Source of the DNA: Sphingobacteriaceae bacterium
GTDB lineage: Bacteria > Bacteroidota > Bacteroidia > Sphingobacteriales > Sphingobacteriaceae
Assembly: GCA_017745075.1 (NCBI GenBank)
Contig: JAGIAD010000002.1
Coordinates: 248,001-312,000 of the forward strand
Reading direction: 5' to 3'
DNA: 64,000 nt
Numbering within the stretch: the first letter of the stretch is position 1; every line of letters begins with the position of its first letter. The translations under genes and the position numbers were made by a program. The notes under the pieces were generated by a model that did no database searches, was not told the DNA's origin, and saw only the letters and a list, made by a program, of their open reading frames with translations. This document shows, piece after piece, positions 52,999-62,778 of the stretch.

Positions 52999-55077
52999 CT
53001 AGTTAAAATCTTCGGCTTTTAACGGCGGATTTACTAAAATATCTTTAATTGATACTGTAAATTCCTGAGAACCTTGAGGGGTTACCACCGATTGGGTTAA
53101 GGTGAAGGGAAATAACACATCGCCAACCTTCTTGTAGTTTGAATATTCGGTAGACTGACTAATTTCAGCTCCTCCTTTGGTCGTGGTGCTCTCCTCTTTT
53201 AAAAGTAGGCCTGATTTGGTATCGTAATATTCAGTTTTCTTTTTTCCTGATGGTGAAGTGATGTTTAATTTAAATACATCAGCAGTACCTACCTTTGCCG
53301 TTCCGGCTGCTTCAACTTTAGTTCCATCAGTTGCATAATATAATTGGCCTCCGTAACCTTTGTCGTCTTTCCTTTCAGCCAGGTCATCGCCGGTTAATTC
53401 AGCTTTTTGACCCATTTGCAACGAGTAACCGGTTTTACCATTGTAAACCTGTTTCATCGCCGTTTGACCGCCAATGGAGATTTCCATGCTGCTTAGGTTA
53501 GGCGTCATGTTTTTAATGGTAACCGTAAGTTTTTGACCCTGCATTTCCATTTCACCGTTTTGCTGTAATGCTGTAATTTTTTTAACAGCTTCTTCACCGC
53601 CAATGGCTTTAATGTAGTTTTTGATAATTTCTGCAGGTGCAACTGTTGATATGGTATTGGTTTCTGTTGCTTTAACCGGATTTGCATAACTATCATAAAG
53701 CTGGGTTTTAAAACCTGCCTTAGTTAAGCCAGCTGCAAATGCATCGCTTTTACCTACAATAACGATACGTGTGTTATCATGATTGTAATATTTTTTGGCA
53801 ACCCTTAAAATATCATCGGTAGTTACTGCATTTACTCTTTGTAAGTACGTGCGGTAAAAATCTTTAGGTAAGTTATTAATTAAGATGTTGCTGGCGAAGC
53901 CTGCTGTTAGTGCCGGGTTTTCCAAACCTAATGCAAAAGATCCGTTAAAAAGATTTTTGGCATTCTGTAATTCATCAGCCGTAACCTTTGTGGTACGGAT
54001 AGTATTAATTTCTCTTAAAAATTCGACCACTGCACTATCAACTTTCTCGTTTCTCACTGCTGCATTAGCCGAAAATTTGGATTGGAAACGGCCCGATCCT
54101 GTACTTGAATAGGCGCCGTAGGTAAAACCATGTTTTTCGCGGAGATTATCAAATAACCTCGATTCAGAACCACCTCCTAAAATCTGATTGGCCAATAAAA
54201 CCGGGAAATAATCAGGACTGCTCATTGGAAGGTCGATTAAGTTAACCACGGTAATTTCAGATTGTACGGCGTTGCTTACATTTACGATATCGACCTCTGT
54301 TTTGGCGGGATTTGCAACCTTGGGAAGAACAGGTAGTGTTAAAGTTGTTCCTTTCCAATCGCCAAATGCTTTTTCGGCCAGCGCTTTTGCTGCTTCTGGT
54401 TTAATATCACCAACAAAGGTTAAATAACCTCTTGAAGGAGTAATGTATTTTTGATAAGCGGCCTTAACATCTGCCAAAGTAATGGCATTAAGTGAGGCTT
54501 CGGTTTCAAATTCTCCATTTGGATGGTTTTTACCATATGCCAACGCATTTACTACACGGGCTGAAATGGCTTTTGCACTTTTTTCGTTAGATTTTAAACC
54601 GGTAATGGTCTGCGATTTTAATTTCTCGAAAGATTCTGCCGGAAAGGCAGGCTTACGGATACTTTCGGACATTAAATTAAATGCCTGTGGAAAATAACGT
54701 GTTAAGGCAGATACAGAACCGCCACCTGCTCCTGCACTTACATTGGCACCCAGTTGATCAACAGCTTCGTCAAACTGTGCTTTTGTTTTGGTTGTTGTGC
54801 CTTCGTTAAGCATACTGCCCATTAAACTTATAACACCTGCTTTTGCCCCTTCGGTAATTGGCCCGGCATCAATACTGTAACTGGCTGAAACTTTAGGTAG
54901 TTTATGATTTTCTACCACCAAAACGGTAATACCATTGGCCAGTTTATAAATAACAGGGTCGCCTATGGTAATAACCGGGGCCGGGCCTGGTTTTGGTTTA
55001 TGGCTGCGATCTATAGTTTGTGCTGAAATACCTTGGGCCAATAAGGAAACTGCAGCTATAATGAATAATTTCTTCAT
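52999..55077 (-). CDS. M16-like peptidase subunit without the zinc motif, with C-terminal LolA-like extension
   Basis: The 692-residue secreted protein has two M16-type domains (about 40-470). The zinc motif H-x-x-E-H is missing; the matching position reads VISLMGSMLNEGT. It is probably the non-catalytic partner of the upstream gene product, as in two-subunit M16 enzymes. The last 200 residues (from about 490, IIKNYIKAIGGEEAVKKI) form an outer-membrane-lipoprotein-sorting-like beta domain, a fusion seen in Bacteroidota. 33 bases after the active-subunit gene. Confidence 0.9.
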   Translation of the reverse strand: MKKLFIIAAVSLLAQGISAQTIDRSHKPKPGPAPVITIGDPVIYKLANGITVLVVENHKLPKVSASYSIDAGPITEGAKAGVISLMGSMLNEGTTTKTKAQFDEAVDQLGANVSAGAGGGSVSALTRYFPQAFNLMSESIRKPAFPAESFEKLKSQTITGLKSNEKSAKAISARVVNALAYGKNHPNGEFETEASLNAITLADVKAAYQKYITPSRGYLTFVGDIKPEAAKALAEKAFGDWKGTTLTLPVLPKVANPAKTEVDIVNVSNAVQSEITVVNLIDLPMSSPDYFPVLLANQILGGGSESRLFDNLREKHGFTYGAYSSTGSGRFQSKFSANAAVRNEKVDSAVVEFLREINTIRTTKVTADELQNAKNLFNGSFALGLENPALTAGFASNILINNLPKDFYRTYLQRVNAVTTDDILRVAKKYYNHDNTRIVIVGKSDAFAAGLTKAGFKTQLYDSYANPVKATETNTISTVAPAEIIKNYIKAIGGEEAVKKITALQQNGEMEMQGQKLTVTIKNMTPNLSSMEISIGGQTAMKQVYNGKTGYSLQMGQKAELTGDDLAERKDDKGYGGQLYYATDGTKVEAAGTAKVGTADVFKLNITSPSGKKKTEYYDTKSGLLLKEESTTTKGGAEISQSTEYSNYKKVGDVLFPFTLTQSVVTPQGSQEFTVSIKDILVNPPLKAEDFN

Positions 55078-55110
55078 GTTTTTAATAATTAAAATGAAAA
55101 AGCGGTCAGC

Positions 55111-56424
55111 TTATTTCTTAGGTAAGTAATACAATACAACTCTTTGGTTTTTGTTCAGGTATTTTTTGGCAACATCCCTGATCTCTTCACGGGTAATGGA
55201 TCTGATTACCTCCAATTCTTCGTTAATATCGTTCGTATCCTTATCGTGGAAAGTATAGCCATCAGCTAAGTTTTCGGCGACACCAAGCATCTTGCTGTTT
55301 GCACTTACATAATTGTTTTCAAATTTGTTCTGCACCTTTTTGTAGTCGCTTTCGCTGATCAGATCAGTTTGAAGCCTTAAAACTTCCTCATCAATATCTT
55401 TTAGAAGATCGTTGAGCGGAGTGTTTTTATTCGGCAATGCAAGGGTAATGTAGGCTCCGTAATCTTCCAGCGAATAGTTGAAAGCGGCAACCTGTAACGC
55501 TGTTTTCTTTTGGTCGACCATTTTGGTACTTAATCTCGAGCTTCCTCCTTCAGATAAAATAGAACTGATCATCCCTAAAACCTTACTTTCTCTGGTTTTC
55601 ATACCAGGTACCCGGTAAGCAGCAAAAATTGCAGGGATCTGGATATTGGCATCATAAGCGGTATCAATAATTTCTTTGGTAATCTCGGGTAGTTTATAAT
55701 CTTTACGTACTATCGGTTCGCCCTTAGGTACTTCGGCAAAATAAGCCTTTACCAAAGCGGTGGTTTTATCGATATCAAGATCGCCGGCAATGGTTAAAAC
55801 GGCATTGTTGGGTACATAATATTTTTTAAAGAAAGCAATAAACTCATCTAATTTTGCGGCGTCTAAATGTTCCATCGAACCGATCGGTTGCCAGCGGTAA
55901 GGGTGGCCATCAAAAAGATGTGAGAAGATTTTCTCTGTAAATTTTCCATAAGGAGAATTATCGATACGCAGGCGCTTTTCTTCTTTAACTACTTCATTCT
56001 GTGTTTTTACACCACCTTCGTTAATTACGGGGTGCAGCATTCTTTCGCTTTCCAACCATAAACCCAGTTCCAATTGGTTTGATGGGAAAAGTTCGAAGTA
56101 AAAGGTACGGTCTTGCGAGGTATTCGCATTGTTCTGACCTCCATTGCTGCTTACCAGCTTCATAAATTCGCCTTTTTTAATGTTCTTTGAACCTTCGAAC
56201 AATAAATGTTCGAAAAAATGGGCAAAACCGGTACGTTGCGGATCTTCATCTTTTGATCCCACATGGTACATTACTGAAACAGCAACCACAGGAGCGGTTT
56301 TATCCTGGTGTAAAATAACATGCAGGCCATTGTCGAGGTCAAATTCGGTAAACTTTACCTTTTGTGCAGAAGCACTTAAGCACAGGCTGGAAATGGCCAA
56401 AGCAAAAAGTATTCTTTTTTTCAT
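55111..56424 (-). CDS. M16 zinc metallopeptidase, catalytic subunit
   Basis: The 437-residue secreted protein has a signal peptide (ILFALAISSLCLSASAQ) and an intact inverted zinc site His69-x2-Glu72-His73 (GFAHFFEHLLFEG). The third ligand Glu is in the KTQNEVVKEEKR segment. It should cleave short peptides in the periplasm together with the next gene's product. Confidence 0.95.
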   Translation of the reverse strand: MKKRILFALAISSLCLSASAQKVKFTEFDLDNGLHVILHQDKTAPVVAVSVMYHVGSKDEDPQRTGFAHFFEHLLFEGSKNIKKGEFMKLVSSNGGQNNANTSQDRTFYFELFPSNQLELGLWLESERMLHPVINEGGVKTQNEVVKEEKRLRIDNSPYGKFTEKIFSHLFDGHPYRWQPIGSMEHLDAAKLDEFIAFFKKYYVPNNAVLTIAGDLDIDKTTALVKAYFAEVPKGEPIVRKDYKLPEITKEIIDTAYDANIQIPAIFAAYRVPGMKTRESKVLGMISSILSEGGSSRLSTKMVDQKKTALQVAAFNYSLEDYGAYITLALPNKNTPLNDLLKDIDEEVLRLQTDLISESDYKKVQNKFENNYVSANSKMLGVAENLADGYTFHDKDTNDINEELEVIRSITREEIRDVAKKYLNKNQRVVLYYLPKK

Positions 56425-56555
56425 AGGTTTATAATTGTTTTTTAATGGTTATGAAATAACTTTAAATCAAGCAATTATTTCATTAATAAGTTAATTTGGA
56501 TTTTCACTAGCGTGAAATAATAATAAGAACAGGCCTAAATTATGGGATTTAAAAT

Positions 56556-56585
56556 AAAAAAGCGGGTATTAACACCCGCTTTTTT
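56556..56585 (-). terminator. Terminator of pgi
   Basis: A 12-bp perfect stem (AAAAAAGCGGGT with ACCCGCTTTTTT) and 6-base loop directly after the pgi stop on the minus strand. Confidence 0.95.
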
Positions 56586-56593
56586 ATTTATTT

Positions 56594-58240
56594 TTATCTC
56601 CAGACCTTGTATTGGTTAATCAAGCCGTTGGTAGAACTGTCGTGGCTTGATACTTTTTCATTGCCAGCCAATTCCGGAAGGATTTTTTTAGCCAGTTGCT
56701 TGCCAAGTTCCACTCCCCATTGGTCGAAACTGAAAATATTCCAGATTACACCCTGAACAAATATTTTGTGTTCATAAATGGCCACTAAGCTGCCTAAAGT
56801 ATAAGGCGTTACTTTTTTCAATAAAATAGAGTTTGTAGGGCGGTTGCCTTCGAATACTTTAAACGGAGCGATTTTTTTAATTTCGGCATCCGATTTACCT
56901 TCTTTCTTTAATTCGGCTATAACTTCCTCTTCGGTTTTACCGTTCATTAAAGCTTCGGTTTGTGCGAAGAAATTGGATAGTAAAATTGGATGGTGATCGC
57001 CTAAAGGGTTTAAACTCTGTGCAGGTGCGATAAAATCGGCAGGGATAATCCGGGTTCCCTGATGGATCAATTGATAAAATGCATGCTGACCATTTGTGCC
57101 CGGCTCACCCCATATAATCGGTCCGGTTTCGTAATCAACTTCATTACCGTTCCTGTCTACATGTTTACCATTACTTTCCATATCTCCCTGTTGGAAATAA
57201 GCTGCAAAACGGTGCAGGTACTGGTCGTAAGGTAAAATAACCTGTGTTTCTGCATTGTAGAAATTGATGTACCAAACGCCCAATAAACCTAAAATTACCG
57301 GTAAGTTGCTTTCAAATTCGGCAGTTTTAAAGTGATTATCAGTGGCATGTGCTCCGGCCAGTAATTGTTTAAAGTTATCGAAGCCGATGCTTAACGAGAT
57401 GGATAAACCGATAGCGCTCCATAACGAATAACGACCACCAACCCAGTCCCAAAATTCGAACATGTTTTCGGTGTCGATACCGAAAGCCGAAACGTCTTTT
57501 GCATTAGTAGATAATGCTGCAAAGTGTTTGGCAATATCGTTTTCTTTGCCTCCTTTTTCTAAAAACCAGGTACGTGCAGAGTGTGCATTGGTCATGGTTT
57601 CCTGCGTGGTAAAGGTTTTCGATGCCACCAAGAATAGAGTGGTTTCGGCATTTAGATCTGCTAATGTTTCTGCGATGTGTGTACCATCAATATTAGAAAC
57701 AAAGTGAATATTTAAGTGGTTTTTGTAATGCTTTAATGCTTCGGTAACCATAACGGGACCTAAATCGGAACCACCGATACCAATATTTACAATATCTGTG
57801 ATGGCTTTGCCTGTGTAACCTTTCCATTCGCCACTGATAATGCTGTTGCTGAATTTCTCCATTTTAGCCAAAACTGCATTCACTTCCGGCATTACATCCT
57901 TACCATCAACCAAAATCGGGGTGTTGCTCAAATTACGTAAAGCAATGTGGAGTACCGAGCGGTCTTCTGTTTCATTGATCTTATCTCCGTTATACATGGA
58001 TTTTATGGCTTCATCCAATTTGCACTCGCGTGCCAGTTGAATTAACAGCGCCAATGTTTCATCGCTGATACGGTTTTTACTATAGTCTAGCAAAATATCT
58101 TCGAAGAAAACAGAAAACTTATTGAAACGATCTGCATCTTCAGCAAAAAGATCTTTAATACTTTTTTGATTAATATCTATAAAATGATCGGCTAAATATT
58201 TATAGGCCTCAGTTTCTGTAAAATTTACTTTAGGTAACAT
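56594..58240 (-). CDS. pgi: Glucose-6-phosphate isomerase
   Basis: About 548 residues from ATG 58240 ([16 protein letters not shown]); the upstream ATG at 58273 adds 11 residues with no family look. Signature blocks are clear: [65 protein letters not shown] and the C-terminal [10 protein letters not shown]. It interconverts glucose-6-phosphate and fructose-6-phosphate in glycolysis. Single-gene unit with terminator. Confidence 0.97.
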   Translation of the reverse strand: MLPKVNFTETEAYKYLADHFIDINQKSIKDLFAEDADRFNKFSVFFEDILLDYSKNRISDETLALLIQLARECKLDEAIKSMYNGDKINETEDRSVLHIALRNLSNTPILVDGKDVMPEVNAVLAKMEKFSNSIISGEWKGYTGKAITDIVNIGIGGSDLGPVMVTEALKHYKNHLNIHFVSNIDGTHIAETLADLNAETTLFLVASKTFTTQETMTNAHSARTWFLEKGGKENDIAKHFAALSTNAKDVSAFGIDTENMFEFWDWVGGRYSLWSAIGLSISLSIGFDNFKQLLAGAHATDNHFKTAEFESNLPVILGLLGVWYINFYNAETQVILPYDQYLHRFAAYFQQGDMESNGKHVDRNGNEVDYETGPIIWGEPGTNGQHAFYQLIHQGTRIIPADFIAPAQSLNPLGDHHPILLSNFFAQTEALMNGKTEEEVIAELKKEGKSDAEIKKIAPFKVFEGNRPTNSILLKKVTPYTLGSLVAIYEHKIFVQGVIWNIFSFDQWGVELGKQLAKKILPELAGNEKVSSHDSSTNGLINQYKVWR

Positions 58241-58546
58241 AATCTTTGTTTTTTTGTAAAAGTAATAAAGCAAAAATTTAAAACTGTCTTTTTAATGTTC
58301 AAAATTGTTAAGAAGATATTAATTTATTTATCTGCATAAAATGCAATATAGTGGGACTTTCCCCGTATGAAGTAATTTTTGTAAGCCGAAAATACATTAA
58401 AGCTAACTGCTTAAATATGATCAGCTGATTAAATGCTTAAGAACTTTTTGCAGTAACGAATTTATAATTTTTAATCTCGATTAATCCACTTAACTTTAAC
58501 AATACCCGTTAATTCATTAATTGTTTTAACCTTTAATTCTGCACTT

Positions 58547-59056
58547 ATGTTAGAAAATTTAAAAGAAATGGTGCGTGAAAACGTACAGGAAAGTGTTGTT
58601 AACAATGCTGCTATTCCGAACGAGCACAATGAAGCCGTTATACAGGCCGCTTCCGGATCTATTTTCGATAGTCTGAAAGATCAATTATCTTCAGGCAATA
58701 TTGGCGCTTTAACTGATATTTTTAATGGAAATAAAGCAGAAGGCACCCAGGTTGCTGAACAGGCCTCCGGAAGTTTTATCGATAAATTAGGCGGACTCGG
58801 GATTAACGCTGATACGGCAAAATCTTTGGCGTCGAGTATCATCCCGGGGCTTATTGCCAAGTTTACCCAAAAAACGAATGATCCTAACGACAGTTCTTTT
58901 AATATTAAGGATGTTTTGGGGAGTTTGGGTGGCGATGACGGTAAGTTTGATGTGGGGGATGTAATCGGCATGTTCACAGGCGGTGGGCAATCACAACAGG
59001 GTGGACAGGCCGGAGAAGGCGGGATTATGGATAAGTTGAAGGGAATGTTTGGGTAA
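58547..59056 (+). CDS. DUF937/YidB-like protein
   Basis: The 169-residue cytosolic protein has a helical N-terminus (LENLKEMVRENVQESVV), repeated short helices with GIFNGN and SFIDKLGGLGI, and a Gly/Gln-rich tail. It resembles DUF937/YidB-like proteins, whose function is not known. Confidence in the family is moderate. Upstream sequence has no full promoter match. Confidence 0.7.
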   Translation: MLENLKEMVRENVQESVVNNAAIPNEHNEAVIQAASGSIFDSLKDQLSSGNIGALTDIFNGNKAEGTQVAEQASGSFIDKLGGLGINADTAKSLASSIIPGLIAKFTQKTNDPNDSSFNIKDVLGSLGGDDGKFDVGDVIGMFTGGGQSQQGGQAGEGGIMDKLKGMFG

Positions 59057-59121
59057 AAATGAATGTCAGATACTTATTTCGAAGTAAGAAAAATTGTTAT
59101 CTATAAAAAGGTTAATTTTCA

Positions 59122-59147
59122 AAAAGCCATCCCTCAGGATGGCTTTT
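59122..59147 (+). terminator. Terminator of the DUF937-like gene
   Basis: An 11-bp perfect stem (AAAAGCCATCC with GGATGGCTTTT), CTCA loop. Confidence 0.88.
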
Positions 59148-59179
59148 GTCGTTTTGCACAATTCCATCTCTCCGCAAAA

Positions 59180-59210
59180 TTGTTTAGCTTAGGGCACCTA
59201 AACTAAACAA
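59180..59210 (+). promoter_or_regulatory. Hairpin directly upstream of the amidohydrolase start
   Basis: Arms TTGTTTAGCTTAGG and CCTAAACTAAACAA pair at 13 of 14 positions with a GCA loop, and end 7 bases before the ATG at 59218. If in the mRNA it would cover the ribosome landing site. As DNA it is a good operator shape. There is no promoter match between it and the gene. Confidence 0.5.
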
Positions 59211-59217
59211 TTTATTT

Positions 59218-60522
59218 ATGAAGAAAATATTTCTGGTCGGTTTTTCATTAATGGCATTAAACGCCTTTGCACAAAAATCAGATTTAAGACAATTGGTTTC
59301 TAAAAAAGCAGATGCCATCGAACAAAAAGTAATCGCCTGGCGACGCGACTTTCATAAACATCCTGAACTGGGCAATACCGAAGTAAGAACAGCAGGCATC
59401 ATTGCAAAACACCTCGAGGCATTAGGAATAAAAGTAACCACAGGTGTGGCCAAAACGGGTGTGGTAGGGATTTTAAAAGGTGGCAAACCGGGTCCTGTTG
59501 TGGCGCTACGTGCCGATATGGATGGATTGCCTGTTGTTGAAAGAGTAGATGTTCCATTTGCTTCAAAAGTGAAAACGCAATATAACGGGCAGGAAGTTGG
59601 TGTAATGCACGCCTGCGGACATGACAGCCATGTGGCCATTTTAATGGGCGTAGCTGAGGTACTGGCCTCCATGCAAAAAGATATCCAGGGTACAGTGAAA
59701 TTCATATTTCAACCGGCAGAAGAAGGTGTTTCTGCAGGAGATGAGGGTGGTGCAGCATTAATGATTAAAGAGGGAGTACTGGAAAATCCTAAAGTTGATG
59801 TGATTTTCGGGTTGCATATCAATTCTCAAACCGAGGTTGGCGAGGTAACATACCGCCCGGGTGGAACCATGGCCGCAGTAAACGATATGAAAATTACGGT
59901 TACCGGCCGACAGGCACATGGCGCTTATCCATGGAGCAGTATCGATCCGGTGGTTATTTCTTCGCAAATTGTCAATAACCTGCAAACCATTGTAAGCCGG
60001 AATTTAAATGTAACTGAAAACCCAGGCGTGGTTACTATAGGTGCCATTAATGGAGGGGTACGATCGAATATTATCCCAGAAAAGGTAGAGATGCTGGGCA
60101 CCGTACGTAATTTCAGCAAGGAAGATGAAGCGATGTTTATTGAGCGTATTAAAACTATCGTAACCAAAACAGCCGAAGCCGGCGGTGCTACTGCTGAAGT
60201 TAAAATCCCCTACAGCAATCATTATCCTGTTACCTTTAATAATATCGCGCTAACCGAAAAGATGTTGCCAAGTATGCAATCTACAGCAGGTAAGGAGCAT
60301 GTTAAGTTAAAGCCACCCGTTACCGGGGCAGAAGATTTCTCTTTCTTCCAGGAAAAAGTACCAGGTTTGTTTGTGTTTTTGGGAGGAATGCCAAAAGGTA
60401 AAGACCCATTAAAAGCGCCATCGCATCATACACCAGATTTTTACCTTGACGAAAGCGGTTTTGTTTTAGGGGTTAAATTGCTGTCTAACCTTACTTTGGA
60501 TTATATGGCGATGAAGAAATAG
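59218..60522 (+). CDS. Secreted M20-family amidohydrolase
   Basis: The 434-residue protein has a signal peptide (FSLMALNAFAQ) and an M20/IAA-amino-acid-hydrolase-type peptidase fold. The metal sites are seen in MHACGHDSHVAILMG, FQPAEEG and GAEDFSFF, with RRDFHKHPELGNTE near the start. It removes amide-bound groups from N-acylated amino acids or similar substrates in the periplasm. Its exact substrate is unknown. Confidence 0.93.
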   Translation: MKKIFLVGFSLMALNAFAQKSDLRQLVSKKADAIEQKVIAWRRDFHKHPELGNTEVRTAGIIAKHLEALGIKVTTGVAKTGVVGILKGGKPGPVVALRADMDGLPVVERVDVPFASKVKTQYNGQEVGVMHACGHDSHVAILMGVAEVLASMQKDIQGTVKFIFQPAEEGVSAGDEGGAALMIKEGVLENPKVDVIFGLHINSQTEVGEVTYRPGGTMAAVNDMKITVTGRQAHGAYPWSSIDPVVISSQIVNNLQTIVSRNLNVTENPGVVTIGAINGGVRSNIIPEKVEMLGTVRNFSKEDEAMFIERIKTIVTKTAEAGGATAEVKIPYSNHYPVTFNNIALTEKMLPSMQSTAGKEHVKLKPPVTGAEDFSFFQEKVPGLFVFLGGMPKGKDPLKAPSHHTPDFYLDESGFVLGVKLLSNLTLDYMAMKK

Positions 60523-60528
60523 TTTTAT

Positions 60529-60575
60529 TCGTTCATACGTTCATTTGTTCACTGGTCATTGGTTCATTAGTCATG
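60529..60575. repeat. Iterated-word segment after the amidohydrolase (GTTCAT type)
   Basis: Short words TTCGTTCATACGTTCATTTG and TCATTGGTTCATTAGTCATGG follow each other as variations of GTTCATT. No complementary half is evident, so this is a weaker member of the class. Confidence 0.4.
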
Positions 60576-60679
60576 GTGCCTGATGGGTCAAAACAAATAA
60601 AATTGATTAACATAAAGTAAAGGCTGCAGCTTTAAGTTGAAATTGCTTTCTGCCATGCGCTATGCTCAATGTGATTTCC

Positions 60680-60687
60680 TATATTTG
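60680..60687 (+). promoter_or_regulatory. -7 promoter element abutting the prfB start codon
   Basis: TATATTTG matches TAnnTTTG and is followed by four bases (TTGC) and the prfB ATG at 60692. This is the same geometry as at hemW, so a leaderless mRNA is inferred. Confidence 0.5.
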
Positions 60688-60691
60688 TTGC

Positions 60692-61766
60692 ATGACCAAA
60701 GAACAAATTCAGGATTTAAGGGACAGGGTAACGTCGCTGAGGAGGTATCTTTGACGTTGATGAGCTACTTTACGCCATCCGCGAAGAAGAAAAATTAACA
60801 ATGGCGCCCGATTTCTGGGACGATCCAAAAAAAGCAGAAAAAATTCTGGCTGAAATAAGTGCAAAGAAAAAGTGGACAGATGGCTTCAATCAAACCAATA
60901 ATGCGGTTGAAGATGCGGTTGTGATGTTCGATTTTTTCCAATCCGGAGATGCTTCGGAAGCTGAATTGAAAGACCAGTTCGAGATCGCTAAAATTGCTGT
61001 AGAAGAGCTTGAACTCAAAAATATGCTGCGGAACAAGGAAGACCAGCTTCCGGCTGTACTGCAGATTACTGCTGGTGCGGGCGGAACGGAAAGCTGCGAC
61101 TGGGCCTATATGCTGATGCGGATGTACCTGATGTGGGGCGAAAAAAACGGCTACAAAATTACCGAGCAAGACAGCCAGGAAGGGGAGATTGCAGGTATAA
61201 AATCAGTAACACTCCAATTTGATGGCGATTTTGCATATGGTTACCTTAAAGGCGAAAACGGGGTACACCGTTTGGTAAGGATTTCTCCATTCGATTCTAA
61301 TGCCCGCAGGCATACTTCTTTTGCTTCAGTTTATGTTTATCCCCTGGTAGATGATACGATAGAGATCGATATTAATCCGGCCGATATAGAATTCGAAACT
61401 TTTAGGGCTGGTGGTGCCGGCGGACAAAATGTAAACAAGGTAGAAACGGCTGTACGCTTATATCACAAGCCGTCGGGTATTATTATTAAAAACCAGGAGT
61501 CGAGATCTCAGCTGCAGAATAAGGAAAATGCCATCCGCTTATTAAAATCACAGTTATACGAAATTGAGGAACGCAAACGCAACGAAGCAACTGCGTTGAT
61601 AGAAGGGTCGAAAAAGAAAATAGAGTGGGGTTCGCAGATCAGGAGTTATGTGCTGGACGACAGGCGTGTTAAAGATCACCGTACCAATTATCAAACTTCT
61701 AATCCCGATGCGGTTTTAAACGGCGATATCAACGACTTTTTAAAGGCATATTTAATGGAGTTTTAG
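60692..61766 (+). CDS. prfB: Peptide chain release factor 2 with +1 programmed frameshift
   Basis: The gene begins at ATG 60692 and reads 20 codons to an in-frame TGA at 60752-60754; a +1 shift at the CTT codon lets translation go on in the frame from 60753 to 61766. Coding parts are 60692-60751 and 60753-61766, about 358 residues. The protein has the stop-codon recognition tripeptide SPF ([13 protein letters not shown]) and the peptidyl-tRNA hydrolysis motif GGQ ([14 protein letters not shown]). It releases proteins at UGA and UAA. Automatic gene calls would start at an internal ATG (60801) and miss the first 36 residues. Confidence 0.97.
60740..60755 (+). promoter_or_regulatory. prfB programmed frameshift site
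   Basis: AGGAGG (60740-60745), TAT, then CTT-TGA-C. This matches the known prfB arrangement: a Shine-Dalgarno-like stretch three bases before the slippery CTT and a UGA stop followed by C. It allows release factor 2 to control its own level. Confidence 0.97.
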
Positions 61767-61826
61767 GCTGCTGAAAATTAAGACAGCATTTTATCTTAGA
61801 TCTACTAAAAAAGAAACCAAATAGAT

Positions 61827-62738
61827 ATGAAATTTATTTTAAACCTGATCATTCTATCCTTTTTAATAATTAATGTGAAAGCACAAGAAGTAATCCCATT
61901 GTATGCTGGCGACATTCCGGGCGCTAAGGTCACACCTGCTGATTATGTAGAAAATACCGAAGTGCGCCCAAATGGCACTTTAAGTGTTACAAAAGTATCA
62001 ATACCTACTATCACTATTTTCGAAGCACCTAAAAATATTGCAACCGGCACAGCTGTAATTATCTGTCCGGGTGGAGGTTATCACTCGCTTGCCTTTAGTC
62101 ATGAAGGAACTGATGTGGCCAAAAGATTTAATGCTATCGGCATAACGGCTTTCGTATTAAAGTACCGCTTGCCTAACGATGCCATCATGGTAGATAAAAC
62201 TTACGGTCCTTTACAAGATGAACAACAGGCCATCTATCTGATCAGGAAAAATGCTAAAAAGTATGGCATTAAGGCCAATAAAATCGGAATTATGGGCTTC
62301 TCTGCAGGTGGTCATTTAGCATCAACTTTAATAGCCCATTATAATGATGTAAAGATTGCTGACCCTGAAAAAATAAATTTGAAGCCAGACTTCGGCGCAT
62401 TAATTTATCCCGTTATCAGTTTCGAAGAATCAGTACATACTGGTTCGATGAAAAACTTATTGGGACCAAATCCGCCCGAAAATCTCAAACACTATTTTTC
62501 TGCCAATAAAAATGTAAACAAAAAAACGCCTCCTGTTTTCTTTGTGCATGCCAAAGATGATAAAGTTGTTCCTTATGAAAACAGTGTGTTGATGAACGAG
62601 GCACTACAGCAGAACAAAGTAGACACAGAGATTTACCTGTACGAAAAGGGGGGGCATGGTTTTGGTTTAATTAACAAAACTTCGGATGTAGATTGGTTTA
62701 ACTTGTTGGCAGCCTGGATGAAAAAAGAGAAATTTTAA
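61827..62738 (+). CDS. Secreted alpha/beta-hydrolase, esterase/lipase-like
   Basis: The 303-residue protein has a signal peptide (LNLIILSFLIINVKAQ) and an alpha/beta-hydrolase fold. The oxyanion region is VIICPGGGYH, the nucleophile Ser159 is in MGFSAGGH, and the likely Asp245 and His277 are in HAKDDKVVP and KGGHGFGL. It resembles acetyl-xylan esterase-like (BD-FAE type) enzymes that deacetylate polysaccharides, but no carbohydrate genes adjoin it. Confidence 0.9.
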   Translation: MKFILNLIILSFLIINVKAQEVIPLYAGDIPGAKVTPADYVENTEVRPNGTLSVTKVSIPTITIFEAPKNIATGTAVIICPGGGYHSLAFSHEGTDVAKRFNAIGITAFVLKYRLPNDAIMVDKTYGPLQDEQQAIYLIRKNAKKYGIKANKIGIMGFSAGGHLASTLIAHYNDVKIADPEKINLKPDFGALIYPVISFEESVHTGSMKNLLGPNPPENLKHYFSANKNVNKKTPPVFFVHAKDDKVVPYENSVLMNEALQQNKVDTEIYLYEKGGHGFGLINKTSDVDWFNLLAAWMKKEKF

Positions 62739-62747
62739 TATCTTTGC
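62739..62747 (+). promoter_or_regulatory. -7 promoter element of the 62779 lipoprotein gene
   Basis: TATCTTTGC is a full consensus match, starts right at the end of the esterase gene, and is 31 bases from the ATG at 62779. Confidence 0.55.
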
Positions 62748-62778
62748 CGATATTTTAACCTCTTAACCGGAAATTTTA

